DNA from: an uncultured Bacillaceae bacterium
GTDB taxonomy: Bacteria > Bacillota > Bacilli > Bacillales > Alkalibacillaceae
Assembly (NCBI GenBank): GCA_937983065.1
Contig: CALKAL010000028.1
Span: 1-12,763 of the forward strand
Reading direction: 5' to 3'
Length of the DNA: 12,763 nucleotides
The notes under the pieces were generated by a model. It made no database searches and had not been told where the DNA came from. It worked only from the letters and a program-made list of their open reading frames with translations. The position numbers and the translations under genes were made by a program. Positions 7,617 to 12,763 of the stretch are shown piece by piece (the stretch's first letter is position 1; each line of letters opens with the position of its first letter).

Positions 7617-8150
7617 TCACGATAAAAAAATTGCGCCATAAACTAACGAACCAGCAACGACCCACGCTGGATGAATCCTTAATCTTTCCAAGCAAATATA
7701 GCTTAACCCAATTAAAATAACTGTTTGCATTACACCCGCTGTTTCGTAGGATGTTTGGAAAAAGCGAAACGTCAACGCGCCTAATAAAACAGCTATCGTC
7801 GGCCGAACAATCGCTGTCATACGTTTTACTTTTGGTGAATGACGATATTTTCCTAAAATGCTTAATAAAATAATCATCACAATTAACGATGGAAAGACCG
7901 TTGCAACAATCGTAATCGTCGCGCCTAATACACCAGCGACCTCATATCCGATATACCCTGCTAGTTTTGTCGCAATCGGACCAGGCAATGCGTTCGCTAA
8001 AGCAATTAATTCTCCAAATTCCGTCGTCGTCATAAAACTGTAATTCCTTACGACTTCATGCTCGATTAATGGAATGGAAGCCGGTCCACCTCCGTATGCG
8101 ACGATCCCTGGTATGAAAAAGGCTAAAAATAAATGCCAATACTCAATCAT
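7617..8150 (-). CDS. Half-size chromate (CHR) transporter, second subunit
   Basis: This 177-residue membrane protein is a short-chain CHR-family transporter, one half of a pair that together match a full-length ChrA. It carries AYGGGPASIP (18-27) and LANALPGPIATKLAGYIGYE (near 50-70), the family core, followed by about four hydrophobic segments. The ATG at 8148-8150 follows GTAGGAGG; a longer in-frame start at 8225 would run back into the partner gene and lacks a site. The order matches B. subtilis ywrA after ywrB. Chromate export is the family's known activity, but many short members are untested. It is paralogous to its neighbour. Confidence 0.9.
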   Translation of the reverse strand: MIEYWHLFLAFFIPGIVAYGGGPASIPLIEHEVVRNYSFMTTTEFGELIALANALPGPIATKLAGYIGYEVAGVLGATITIVATVFPSLIVMIILLSILGKYRHSPKVKRMTAIVRPTIAVLLGALTFRFFQTSYETAGVMQTVILIGLSYICLERLRIHPAWVVAGSLVYGAIFLS

Positions 8151-8178
8151 GCTAAACCTCCTACGTTGAAAGCGATAC

Positions 8179-8736
8179 TCATTCGTCCTTTTTCCCCGAA
8201 TCTTTATAAAGCAGGGCGAAAACAATTAAAGAGACGATAATAATTGCGGGATGCCAATCTAACACGACGTAAACGATGACACTGATTGCGGTTAGTATAA
8301 ACACGATCAGCCATCCTAAATCTTTAACCGAGTGCCTAACAAAAGACGCTGTTAACATTAACATCATCACACCGACAACGGGAGCAATTGCCTTAGTCAT
8401 CCCTTGCACAATCGATGAATCACGAAAATTAATTAAAACACTTATTAATCCGATCATAATGAGTACTGTTGGTAATATAGTTGCGATCAAGGCAGAAAAC
8501 AAGCCAGCAATGCCACCGACTCTGTACCCGATATATCCCGCCATCTTTGTCGCAATTGGCCCTGGTAACGTATTGGCAATAGCAAGAATGTCACCAAACT
8601 CTTCTTCTGACACCCATTTGTACGTATCGACCACTTCTTTATGATATAAAGGAATCGTTGATGGTCCACCCCCGTAACCGAGTAGACCCGATCGTAAAAA
8701 ACTAATAAAAATATCTTTCTGTAAAGCGATGTTCAA
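8179..8736 (-). CDS. Half-size chromate (CHR) transporter, first subunit
   Basis: The 185-residue product is the other short-chain CHR protein, upstream of its partner by 28 bp. It has GYGGGPSTIP (20-29) and ANTLPGPIATKMAGYIGYR (54-72), then four or five hydrophobic segments and a charged tail KDSGKKDE. I chose the TTG at 8734-8736, 8 bases after AAGGAG; the upstream in-frame GTG overlaps that site. In B. subtilis the corresponding pair (YwrB with YwrA) must act together. Here the gene follows a YwrD-like gene directly, with no ywrC-type regulator between them. Confidence 0.9.
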   Translation of the reverse strand: MNIALQKDIFISFLRSGLLGYGGGPSTIPLYHKEVVDTYKWVSEEEFGDILAIANTLPGPIATKMAGYIGYRVGGIAGLFSALIATILPTVLIMIGLISVLINFRDSSIVQGMTKAIAPVVGVMMLMLTASFVRHSVKDLGWLIVFILTAISVIVYVVLDWHPAIIIVSLIVFALLYKDSGKKDE

Positions 8737-8754
8737 GATGTTCACTCCTTCAAG

Positions 8755-8814
8755 TAAAAAAGAGCTTCTCAAATAAACTTGGCAAACTAAAACTTTTATA
8801 ACTTACCAAGAAGC
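8755..8814 (-). terminator. Weak candidate terminator after the YwrD-like gene
   Basis: On the minus strand, two short nested stems (GCTTCT with AGAAGC, and CTTGG with CCAAG) span the stop codon and are followed by a T-run (TCTTTTTT). The loop is large and the stems are short, so this may only lower read-through into the CHR genes. Confidence 0.3.
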
Positions 8815-10419
8815 AATATGACCGTCAGTTCGATGTTCCGTTCCTCCATAAAGCACGCCCGTTTTAGGATCTCGCCAAATAATTTGCCCGCGACCGAACA
8901 CACCATGATTTAATGTGCGTACAATTTGATGGCCTTTTCGCTGTAAAGCTTCGGCAATCGGCTGAGGAAATGAAGGATCAACGTCAATCCGTTTATCTTT
9001 CACCCACTGCCATCTCGGTGCATCTAAAGCCGACTGGGGATTTAAATGAAAGTCGACGGTGTTCATAACGACTTGTAAATGGCCTTGAGGCTGCATAAAA
9101 CCACCCATGACACCGAACGGGCCTACGGGTTCATTTCCTTTCGTTAAAAATCCTGGAATAATCGTATGGTAAGTTTTCTTCCCTGGCTCTAAATAATTCA
9201 CATCGTTTGGATTTAAGGAAAAGGTGTGTCCCCGATTTTGCATCGCAATACCCGTTTCTGGTATGACGATCCCAGAGCCAAATCCCATATAGTTACTTTG
9301 AATAAATGAAACCATATTCCCATCTTTATCAGCTGTAGCTAAATAAACCGTGCCACTTCCTTTCGGTTGACCAGGTTTAGGCTCAAGCGCTCCATTCCCA
9401 ATCAACTCGCGGCGTTCAGCAGCATATTTCTCTGATAAAAGCTCTTCAACGGTATACGGCATATTATCTTCTTGAGTAATGAATTGCAGTCCATCAGAAA
9501 AAGCAAGCTTCATTGCTTCGATTTGTTTATGGTACGTATCAACATGTTCTTTTTCTGGAAAATCAAAGCCTTTTAAAATATTTAACGCCATTAACGTAAT
9601 CATCCCTTGACCGTTCGGTGGAATTTCCCAAACGTCAAAGCCTCGATAATTCACTTTAATCGGATCAACCCATTCTGCTTCATAATTGGCTAAATCCTCT
9701 TTCGATAAATAACCGTCATGCGTTTTAAAAAAGGAAGCTGTTTTTTCAGCTAAAGCTCCTCGGTAAAACGATTCAGCCTTCGTTTCCGCAATCTCTTTTA
9801 ACGTATTTGCATGGCCCTTCGACTGCCAAATATCACCTATTTTCGGCGCCTTACCATTCGGGGCAAACGTTTTAAACCAATGTTTATATATATTATCTTT
9901 GAGTATCTTATTATATTTTTTGAAAGCGAGATCCCAATAAAATCCGAGAGTCGGCGAAATCGGAAATCCCTTTTCAGCATATTCAATTGCAGGCTCAAAC
10001 AATGCCTCAAACGGTAGTTTTCCGAATCGTTCGGATAATTTATACCATGTCGATGGGGCACCTGGCACTGTCACAGGAATTTTGCCGTGTGTTGGCATCT
10101 CATCATAGCCGAGTTTTTTCAACTCATCAGCTGTTAAACTTTGTGGGGCTGGCCCGCTACCGTTTATCCCGTAAATCTCACCATCAATCCAGCAAATCGC
10201 AAAAGCATCGGAGCCGATTCCGTTAGAAGTAGGCTCTAATACCGTTAAAGCAATAGCCGTCGCAATCGCAGCATCAACGGCATTTCCACCTTTTTTTAAC
10301 ATATGTAAACCTGCTTCTGCCGCTAACGGTTGTGACGTTGCAACCATTCCATTTCGAGCAATCGTCACATTACGTTGGGACGGATATGGATAATATAAAG
10401 GGTCAAATGAAACATTCAT
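8803..10419 (-). CDS. Gamma-glutamyltransferase family protein (YwrD-like)
   Basis: This 538-residue protein belongs to the Ntn-hydrolase gamma-glutamyltransferase family, which self-cleaves at a threonine to form two subunits. The likely nucleophile is T357 in GSGTVYLATADKDGN, and the oxyanion pair is G439-G440 in GVMGGFMQPQGH. There is no signal peptide, so it is probably cytosolic, like B. subtilis YwrD and unlike secreted Ggt. The usual T-T-H at the cut site reads T-V-Y, and the segment that carries the substrate-carboxylate arginine in classical enzymes reads INGSGPAP. Classical glutathione activity is therefore doubtful. The ATG at 10417-10419 follows TTGGAGGAA. It heads the minus-strand run; the CHR genes follow 66 bp later, as in the ywr cluster. 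Confidence 0.88.
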   Translation of the reverse strand: MNVSFDPLYYPYPSQRNVTIARNGMVATSQPLAAEAGLHMLKKGGNAVDAAIATAIALTVLEPTSNGIGSDAFAICWIDGEIYGINGSGPAPQSLTADELKKLGYDEMPTHGKIPVTVPGAPSTWYKLSERFGKLPFEALFEPAIEYAEKGFPISPTLGFYWDLAFKKYNKILKDNIYKHWFKTFAPNGKAPKIGDIWQSKGHANTLKEIAETKAESFYRGALAEKTASFFKTHDGYLSKEDLANYEAEWVDPIKVNYRGFDVWEIPPNGQGMITLMALNILKGFDFPEKEHVDTYHKQIEAMKLAFSDGLQFITQEDNMPYTVEELLSEKYAAERRELIGNGALEPKPGQPKGSGTVYLATADKDGNMVSFIQSNYMGFGSGIVIPETGIAMQNRGHTFSLNPNDVNYLEPGKKTYHTIIPGFLTKGNEPVGPFGVMGGFMQPQGHLQVVMNTVDFHLNPQSALDAPRWQWVKDKRIDVDPSFPQPIAEALQRKGHQIVRTLNHGVFGRGQIIWRDPKTGVLYGGTEHRTDGHIASW

Positions 10420-10448
10420 CTTAAATTCCTCCAATGTCTTTATGACTC

Positions 10449-10457
10449 ATTATAACA
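10449..10457 (-). promoter_or_regulatory. Extended -10 promoter for the YwrD-like gene
   Basis: The minus strand reads TGTTATAAT here, a perfect extended -10 element. The -35 region is weak (TTAAAT at an 18-bp spacing). Transcription would start about 23 bases before the ATG, just ahead of the ribosome site. Confidence 0.55.
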
Positions 10458-10542
10458 TTAATCGACGTCTCCATTTAACGCTTGAAAACATATATTCATA
10501 AAAAAAGAATCTTTATTGTTTCATTTTTCATATATATAAAGT

Positions 10543-10548
10543 ATAATT
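10543..10548 (+). promoter_or_regulatory. -10 box for the peroxiredoxin operon
   Basis: A perfect TATAAT lies 47 bases before the peroxiredoxin ATG, in a T- and A-rich stretch with no good -35. It is divergent from the YwrD-like promoter about 90 bp away. The start site would be near 10555, just before the PerR-like element. Confidence 0.55.
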
Positions 10549-10562
10549 AAATCATAGTAATC

Positions 10563-10577
10563 TTATAGGAATTATTA
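10563..10577. promoter_or_regulatory. PerR-box-like element
   Basis: TTATAGGAATTATTA matches the known PerR consensus TTATAATNATTATAA at 11 of 14 fixed positions. It lies between the predicted transcription start and the ribosome site of a peroxiredoxin gene, a sensible place for peroxide-responsive repression. The region is AT-rich, so chance matches are possible. Confidence 0.45.
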
Positions 10578-10595
10578 TATTAAGGAGGTTTCACA

Positions 10596-11261
10596 ATGAG
10601 TGAACAAAATGTACAGCAAGTATACAACTTACCTCGTATCGGGGACCCAGCTCCATCGTTTGAGGTGAACACGACGCATGGACCGATTAAATTAGAAGAT
10701 TATAAAGGACAATGGCTCGTTTTATTTTCCCATCCAGCCGACTTTACACCAGTATGTACAACAGAATTTGTTGGATTCCAAGAAATCTATCCACAACTTC
10801 GTGAATTAGATACAGAACTATTAGGCCTTAGCATCGATAGTACGCAATCCCACATTGCATGGGTTCGTAATATCGAGCAAAACTTCAATACAGACATTGA
10901 ATTCCCAGTCATTGCGGATTTAAGTAAAGAAGTCGCGATGAAATACGGTATGATTCATCCGAATGATGGTGGAACAGAAGCGAGCCGTGCTGTGTTCGTT
11001 ATCGATCCAGACCAAGTCATTAAGGCGATTATTTATTACCCATTAACGACGGGTCGTAACATGGATGAAATCGTTCGCCTCGTCAAAGCGTTACAAACAA
11101 CAGTTAATCATTCTGTTTCAACTCCAGCGAACTGGAAGCCAGGCGATAAAGTTCTCGTGCCACCGCCAGCTTCACAACAACAAGCTGAAGAACGTATGAA
11201 AGAAGAAGGCATTGAAGTCATCGACTGGTATTTAGCGAAAAAAGAACTTAAAGAAGACTAA
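10596..11261 (+). CDS. 1-Cys peroxiredoxin (Prx6-like)
   Basis: The 221-residue cytosolic enzyme would reduce hydrogen peroxide and organic peroxides. The peroxidatic cysteine is C54 in PADFTPVCTTEF, with T51 and R131 completing the active site. No second cysteine occurs anywhere, so it is a true 1-Cys type and needs an outside thiol partner. The C-terminal part (about 165-221) with PANWKPGDKVLVPPP is the extra domain of the Prx6 group. The ATG follows AAGGAGG by 7 bases. Codon use and start signal suggest high expression. A small winged-helix-like gene follows 20 bp later and shares its terminator. Regulation by PerR is suggested by the upstream element. Confidence 0.93.
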   Translation: MSEQNVQQVYNLPRIGDPAPSFEVNTTHGPIKLEDYKGQWLVLFSHPADFTPVCTTEFVGFQEIYPQLRELDTELLGLSIDSTQSHIAWVRNIEQNFNTDIEFPVIADLSKEVAMKYGMIHPNDGGTEASRAVFVIDPDQVIKAIIYYPLTTGRNMDEIVRLVKALQTTVNHSVSTPANWKPGDKVLVPPPASQQQAEERMKEEGIEVIDWYLAKKELKED

Positions 11262-11281
11262 TCATTAAGAAGGTGATTGAG

Positions 11282-11515
11282 ATGGCTTGCATAAAAAGTG
11301 AGCTGACATTAGCACCATCTGAGGTCAAACTTTTTTTAAACACGGTCAATGATTCGAAAGTGAATTTAGATGATATTAAAAATCAAATTAATAAACCGTT
11401 GTTTAAAATTAAAAGTGCTCTACGAGAATTAACAGAAACAAACTACATGACTGAAACTGATGGCTACTATGTTATTTCAGATAAAGGAAAAACGTATTTA
11501 GCTGAAAATAAATAA
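11282..11515 (+). CDS. Small winged-helix-like protein
   Basis: This 77-residue protein is not one I can name. Its pattern fits a lone winged helix: a helix at APSEVKLFLN, a helix pair around DDIKNQINKPLFKIKSALRE (about 32-51), then a beta-hairpin 'wing' at YMTETDGYYVISDKGKTYL. It has a single cysteine at position 3. I chose the ATG at 11282, which follows AAGAAGGTGATTGAG; the in-frame GTG at 11273 lies inside that site. It is co-transcribed with the 1-Cys peroxiredoxin, so it may be a small regulator linked to oxidative stress. DNA binding is predicted only from the fold pattern. Confidence 0.75.
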   Translation: MACIKSELTLAPSEVKLFLNTVNDSKVNLDDIKNQINKPLFKIKSALRELTETNYMTETDGYYVISDKGKTYLAENK

Positions 11516-11521
11516 TATATG

Positions 11522-11558
11522 AAGAGGTTTAGCGAAATATTCGTTAAGCCTCTTTTTT
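11522..11558 (+). terminator. Intrinsic terminator of the peroxiredoxin operon
   Basis: Arms AAGAGGTTTAGCGAA (11522-11536) and TTCGTTAAGCCTCTT (11540-11554) form a 15-bp stem that includes two G-U pairs around a 3-nt loop. A T-run extends to 11558. It begins 7 bases after the winged-helix stop. Confidence 0.9.
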
Positions 11559-11658
11559 ACATTCATGACTTTAATAGCTAAAATTATTTATTTTTAAAAA
11601 ACTTTTTCTATAGAAAACGAAATGATTTTAATTAAACAGTTCTTTCGTGCATATTATT

Positions 11659-11667
11659 TGTTATAAT
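11659..11667 (+). promoter_or_regulatory. Extended -10 promoter for the zinc-ribbon gene
   Basis: TGTTATAAT is a perfect extended -10 box. The -35 region (around 11640, TTCTTT) is poor, as is common with extended -10 promoters. Transcription would begin near 11674, giving a leader of almost 90 nt. The rest of 11559-11658 is AT-rich with nothing recognisable. Confidence 0.6.
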
Positions 11668-11702
11668 ATTGTTTAATTGAAGCACTTTTGAAGGAGGGCA
11701 AT

Positions 11703-11744
11703 CTGATAAAAAAGTCGCTCATTAATTTATTTTTATTTATTTAA
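11703..11744 (+). CDS. Possible 13-codon leader peptide ORF
   Basis: A full AAGGAGGG site (11691-11698) sits a few bases before CTG, which opens a 13-codon frame: a start, then IKKSLINLFLFI and a stop. The TAA overlaps the ribosome site of the next gene (AAGGAGG at 11743-11749), which would couple their translation. The lack of ATG, GTG or TTG is the main weakness; it may be a decayed frame or chance. Confidence 0.25.
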   Translation: MIKKSLINLFLFI

Positions 11745-11760
11745 GGAGGAATTTTAATTA

Positions 11761-12558
11761 ATGTTAGTATGTACAAAGTGTAATAGTACACAAGAAAATG
11801 GGCAATTTTGTGCAAATTGTGGTGGAGAATTAGTTCCACAAGAAGGAGCAGAAGAGGCTGCTGCAACTCAACAAACTACAGCAGAACCGAATCAAGGGCA
11901 AACACAACAGCCTAATCCGACTGTAGAAAAAGCTAAAAAAGAGTTAGGTAATTATTGGAATTTTATTTTAGATTATATTAAAGCACCTACAAAAGGATTA
12001 AATGCTCCTAGTAACCTTTTAATTTTTGGAATCATCACATTAGCTCTTTATGCGATTACATACAGTTTAAGTAATTACTTCGTAGCTAATCGTGCTTATA
12101 GGAATCTCGCAGGCTTTTTCGGAACTTCCGATTCAATCCCATTTTTTGAAACTTTTTTTCAAGATCTCCTTCTAATAATTGTTCTTATTTTAGCAGGGAT
12201 TGTCAGTGCCTTCATTATGATGAAAGTAGCTAAAGTGAACATATCATTCCAAGATGTCGTTACTCAAGTTGGTACTTTATCAACGCCGTATTTAGCGGTT
12301 AATCTATTAGCAATCATTACGAGCTTAGCAGGACTCATAGTTTTTACAAGTACATTACTTTTAGTTGGATTTTTCTTACTGATCGTTATAACACCTACAC
12401 TTCTTGTTTTTGAAAAAACGACGCAAGCTAATGTCGACGGACAACGTTATTACTACAGTATAGGAACAGTCCTACTTATCTTTTTATTCAACTATATCGT
12501 ATTTAGATTTATTTTTGAAAGCATTGTAAGTGATATTCCATTTTTAGACTTCTTTTAA
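11761..12558 (+). CDS. Zinc-ribbon membrane protein, Yip1-like
   Basis: The 265-residue protein begins with a zinc ribbon (C4, C7, C17, C20), followed by a disordered Q/T/E-rich linker (about 25-58) and about five membrane segments (near 84-107, 131-156, 172-193, 194-218, 234-255). The layout matches zinc-ribbon proteins with a Yip1-like membrane domain, common in Bacillaceae and of unknown role. The ribbon would face the cytosol. The ATG lies 11 bases after AAGGAGG, a longer gap than usual. It stands alone between two terminators with its own promoter. Family placement is by pattern and moderately sure; function is not known. Confidence 0.8.
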   Translation: MLVCTKCNSTQENGQFCANCGGELVPQEGAEEAAATQQTTAEPNQGQTQQPNPTVEKAKKELGNYWNFILDYIKAPTKGLNAPSNLLIFGIITLALYAITYSLSNYFVANRAYRNLAGFFGTSDSIPFFETFFQDLLLIIVLILAGIVSAFIMMKVAKVNISFQDVVTQVGTLSTPYLAVNLLAIITSLAGLIVFTSTLLLVGFFLLIVITPTLLVFEKTTQANVDGQRYYYSIGTVLLIFLFNYIVFRFIFESIVSDIPFLDFF

Positions 12559-12569
12559 GTTTTAACAAG

Positions 12570-12611
12570 CACCTGGGCGATTAGATTTTTTAATCGTTCA
12601 GGTGTTTTTTT
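12570..12611 (+). terminator. Intrinsic terminator of the zinc-ribbon gene
   Basis: CACCTG (12570-12575) with CAGGTG (12599-12604) and CGATTA with TAATCG form a long stem with a small internal loop (GG opposite TT). Seven Ts follow. It lies 11 bases after the stop codon. Confidence 0.9.
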
Positions 12612-12621
12612 GACAAAATCA

Positions 12622-12650
12622 TTGTTTAAATAAAATAAACACCGTATAAA
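12622..12650 (+). promoter_or_regulatory. Promoter-like boxes pointing into the repeat array
   Basis: TTGTTT (12622-12627) and TATAAA (12645-12650, 5/6) are exactly 17 bp apart and face right. A perfect TTGACA also lies at 12610-12615, but its best -10 (TAAAAT at 12631) is only 15 bp away. Transcription would enter the inverted repeat and tandem repeats beyond. AT-richness lowers confidence. Confidence 0.35.
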
Positions 12651-12657
12651 ATCGGGG

Positions 12658-12681
12658 AACGCTGAACTAAAGTTAAGCGTT
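12658..12681. repeat. 24-bp near-perfect inverted repeat
   Basis: AACGCTGAACT and AGTTAAGCGTT pair around AA with one mismatch. It lies 8 bases before the first tandem repeat copy and just after the promoter-like boxes. It could be an operator or the boundary of the repeat region. Confidence 0.5.
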
Positions 12682-12689
12682 GCGAATTC

Positions 12690-12763
12690 GTTATCGACCG
12701 TTGAACTTGGTTATCGACCGTCAAGCCTCGGTTATCGACCGTCACGCCACGTTATCGACCGTC
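12690..12763. repeat. Spaced tandem repeats of GTTATCGACCGT, at least four copies
   Basis: Identical 12-mers start at 12690, 12710, 12731 and 12751, giving a 20-21 bp period, with 8-9 bp unlike spacers (TGAACTTG, CAAGCCTCG, CACGCCAC). The last three copies extend to GTC and the first has GTT. The array runs to the window end, so its length is unknown. The units and spacers are too short for a CRISPR. The regular two-turn spacing would put each copy on the same face of the helix, as for a row of protein-binding sites. No open gene lies in it. Confidence 0.9.

Noticed and set aside
8276..8644. Long open frame antisense to the first CHR gene, and similar ones at 5831-6202, 4951-5226 and 9987-10226
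   Set aside because: They lie opposite well-identified genes, have no ribosome site and their products resemble no protein.
7617..8736. One chromate transporter gene broken by a frameshift
   Set aside because: Each half has its own ribosome site, its own N-terminal GGGP motif and its own LPGPIATK motif, so they are two complete paralogous half-size genes.
11655..11675. PerR box before the zinc-ribbon gene
   Set aside because: One half (TTATAAT) is simply the -10 box and the other half does not match.
12690..12763. CRISPR array
   Set aside because: Repeats are 12-13 bp and spacers 8-9 bp, far too short for any CRISPR, and no cas gene is present.
12690..12763. DnaA-box cluster or replication origin
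   Set aside because: TTATCGACC matches the DnaA box TTATCCACA at only 7 of 9 positions and breaks the CACA core; no replication gene is nearby. Kept only as a remote option.

Overview
The window looks like chromosome from a low-GC Gram-positive bacterium of the Bacillaceae. It is AT-rich, has strong AAGGAGG-type ribosome binding sites, uses many TTG or GTG starts set just after such sites, and has T-tailed intrinsic terminators. Its gene-family order resembles Bacillus subtilis neighbourhoods. No rRNA, tRNA, CRISPR array or complete mobile element was seen, and no gene-free stretch exceeds 300 bases.

Left part (1-4859). The first 100 bases hold nested inverted repeats and the possible tail of an unknown ORF. 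Two overlapping minus-strand genes follow: an ECF-type sigma factor (828-1430) and its zinc-finger, membrane-spanning anti-sigma factor (182-865). Divergent from them is a tight three-gene plus-strand operon: a secreted, membrane-anchored protein with three NEW3-like beta-sandwich repeats (1604-2758), an ABC ATPase (2761-3717) and an ABC-2 permease (3698-4699). The layout suggests an envelope-linked ABC exporter beside an envelope-sensing sigma/anti-sigma pair. A direct regulatory link is inferred, not shown.

Middle part (4866-10419). Six minus-strand genes run head to tail and end at a bidirectional terminator at 4819-4859. In transcription order they are a cytosolic YwrD-like gamma-glutamyltransferase-family protein, two half-size chromate (CHR) transporters, an aldo/keto reductase, a fumarylacetoacetate-hydrolase-family protein and an AEC-type permease. 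The first three match the B. subtilis ywrD-ywrB-ywrA order, but the regulator ywrC is absent. The last three could handle a small carbonyl or keto-acid compound, with no substrate evident. Perfect dyads lie upstream of the reductase and upstream of the AEC gene.

Right part (10440-12763). A divergent promoter region with a PerR-box-like element precedes a 1-Cys peroxiredoxin and a 77-residue winged-helix-like protein, then a strong terminator. Next is a zinc-ribbon membrane protein with an extended -10 promoter and a possible short leader ORF, closed by another terminator. The right edge is the least explained part: a near-perfect inverted repeat, promoter-like boxes, and at least four copies of the 12-mer GTTATCGACCGT every 20-21 bp, running off the end of the window.
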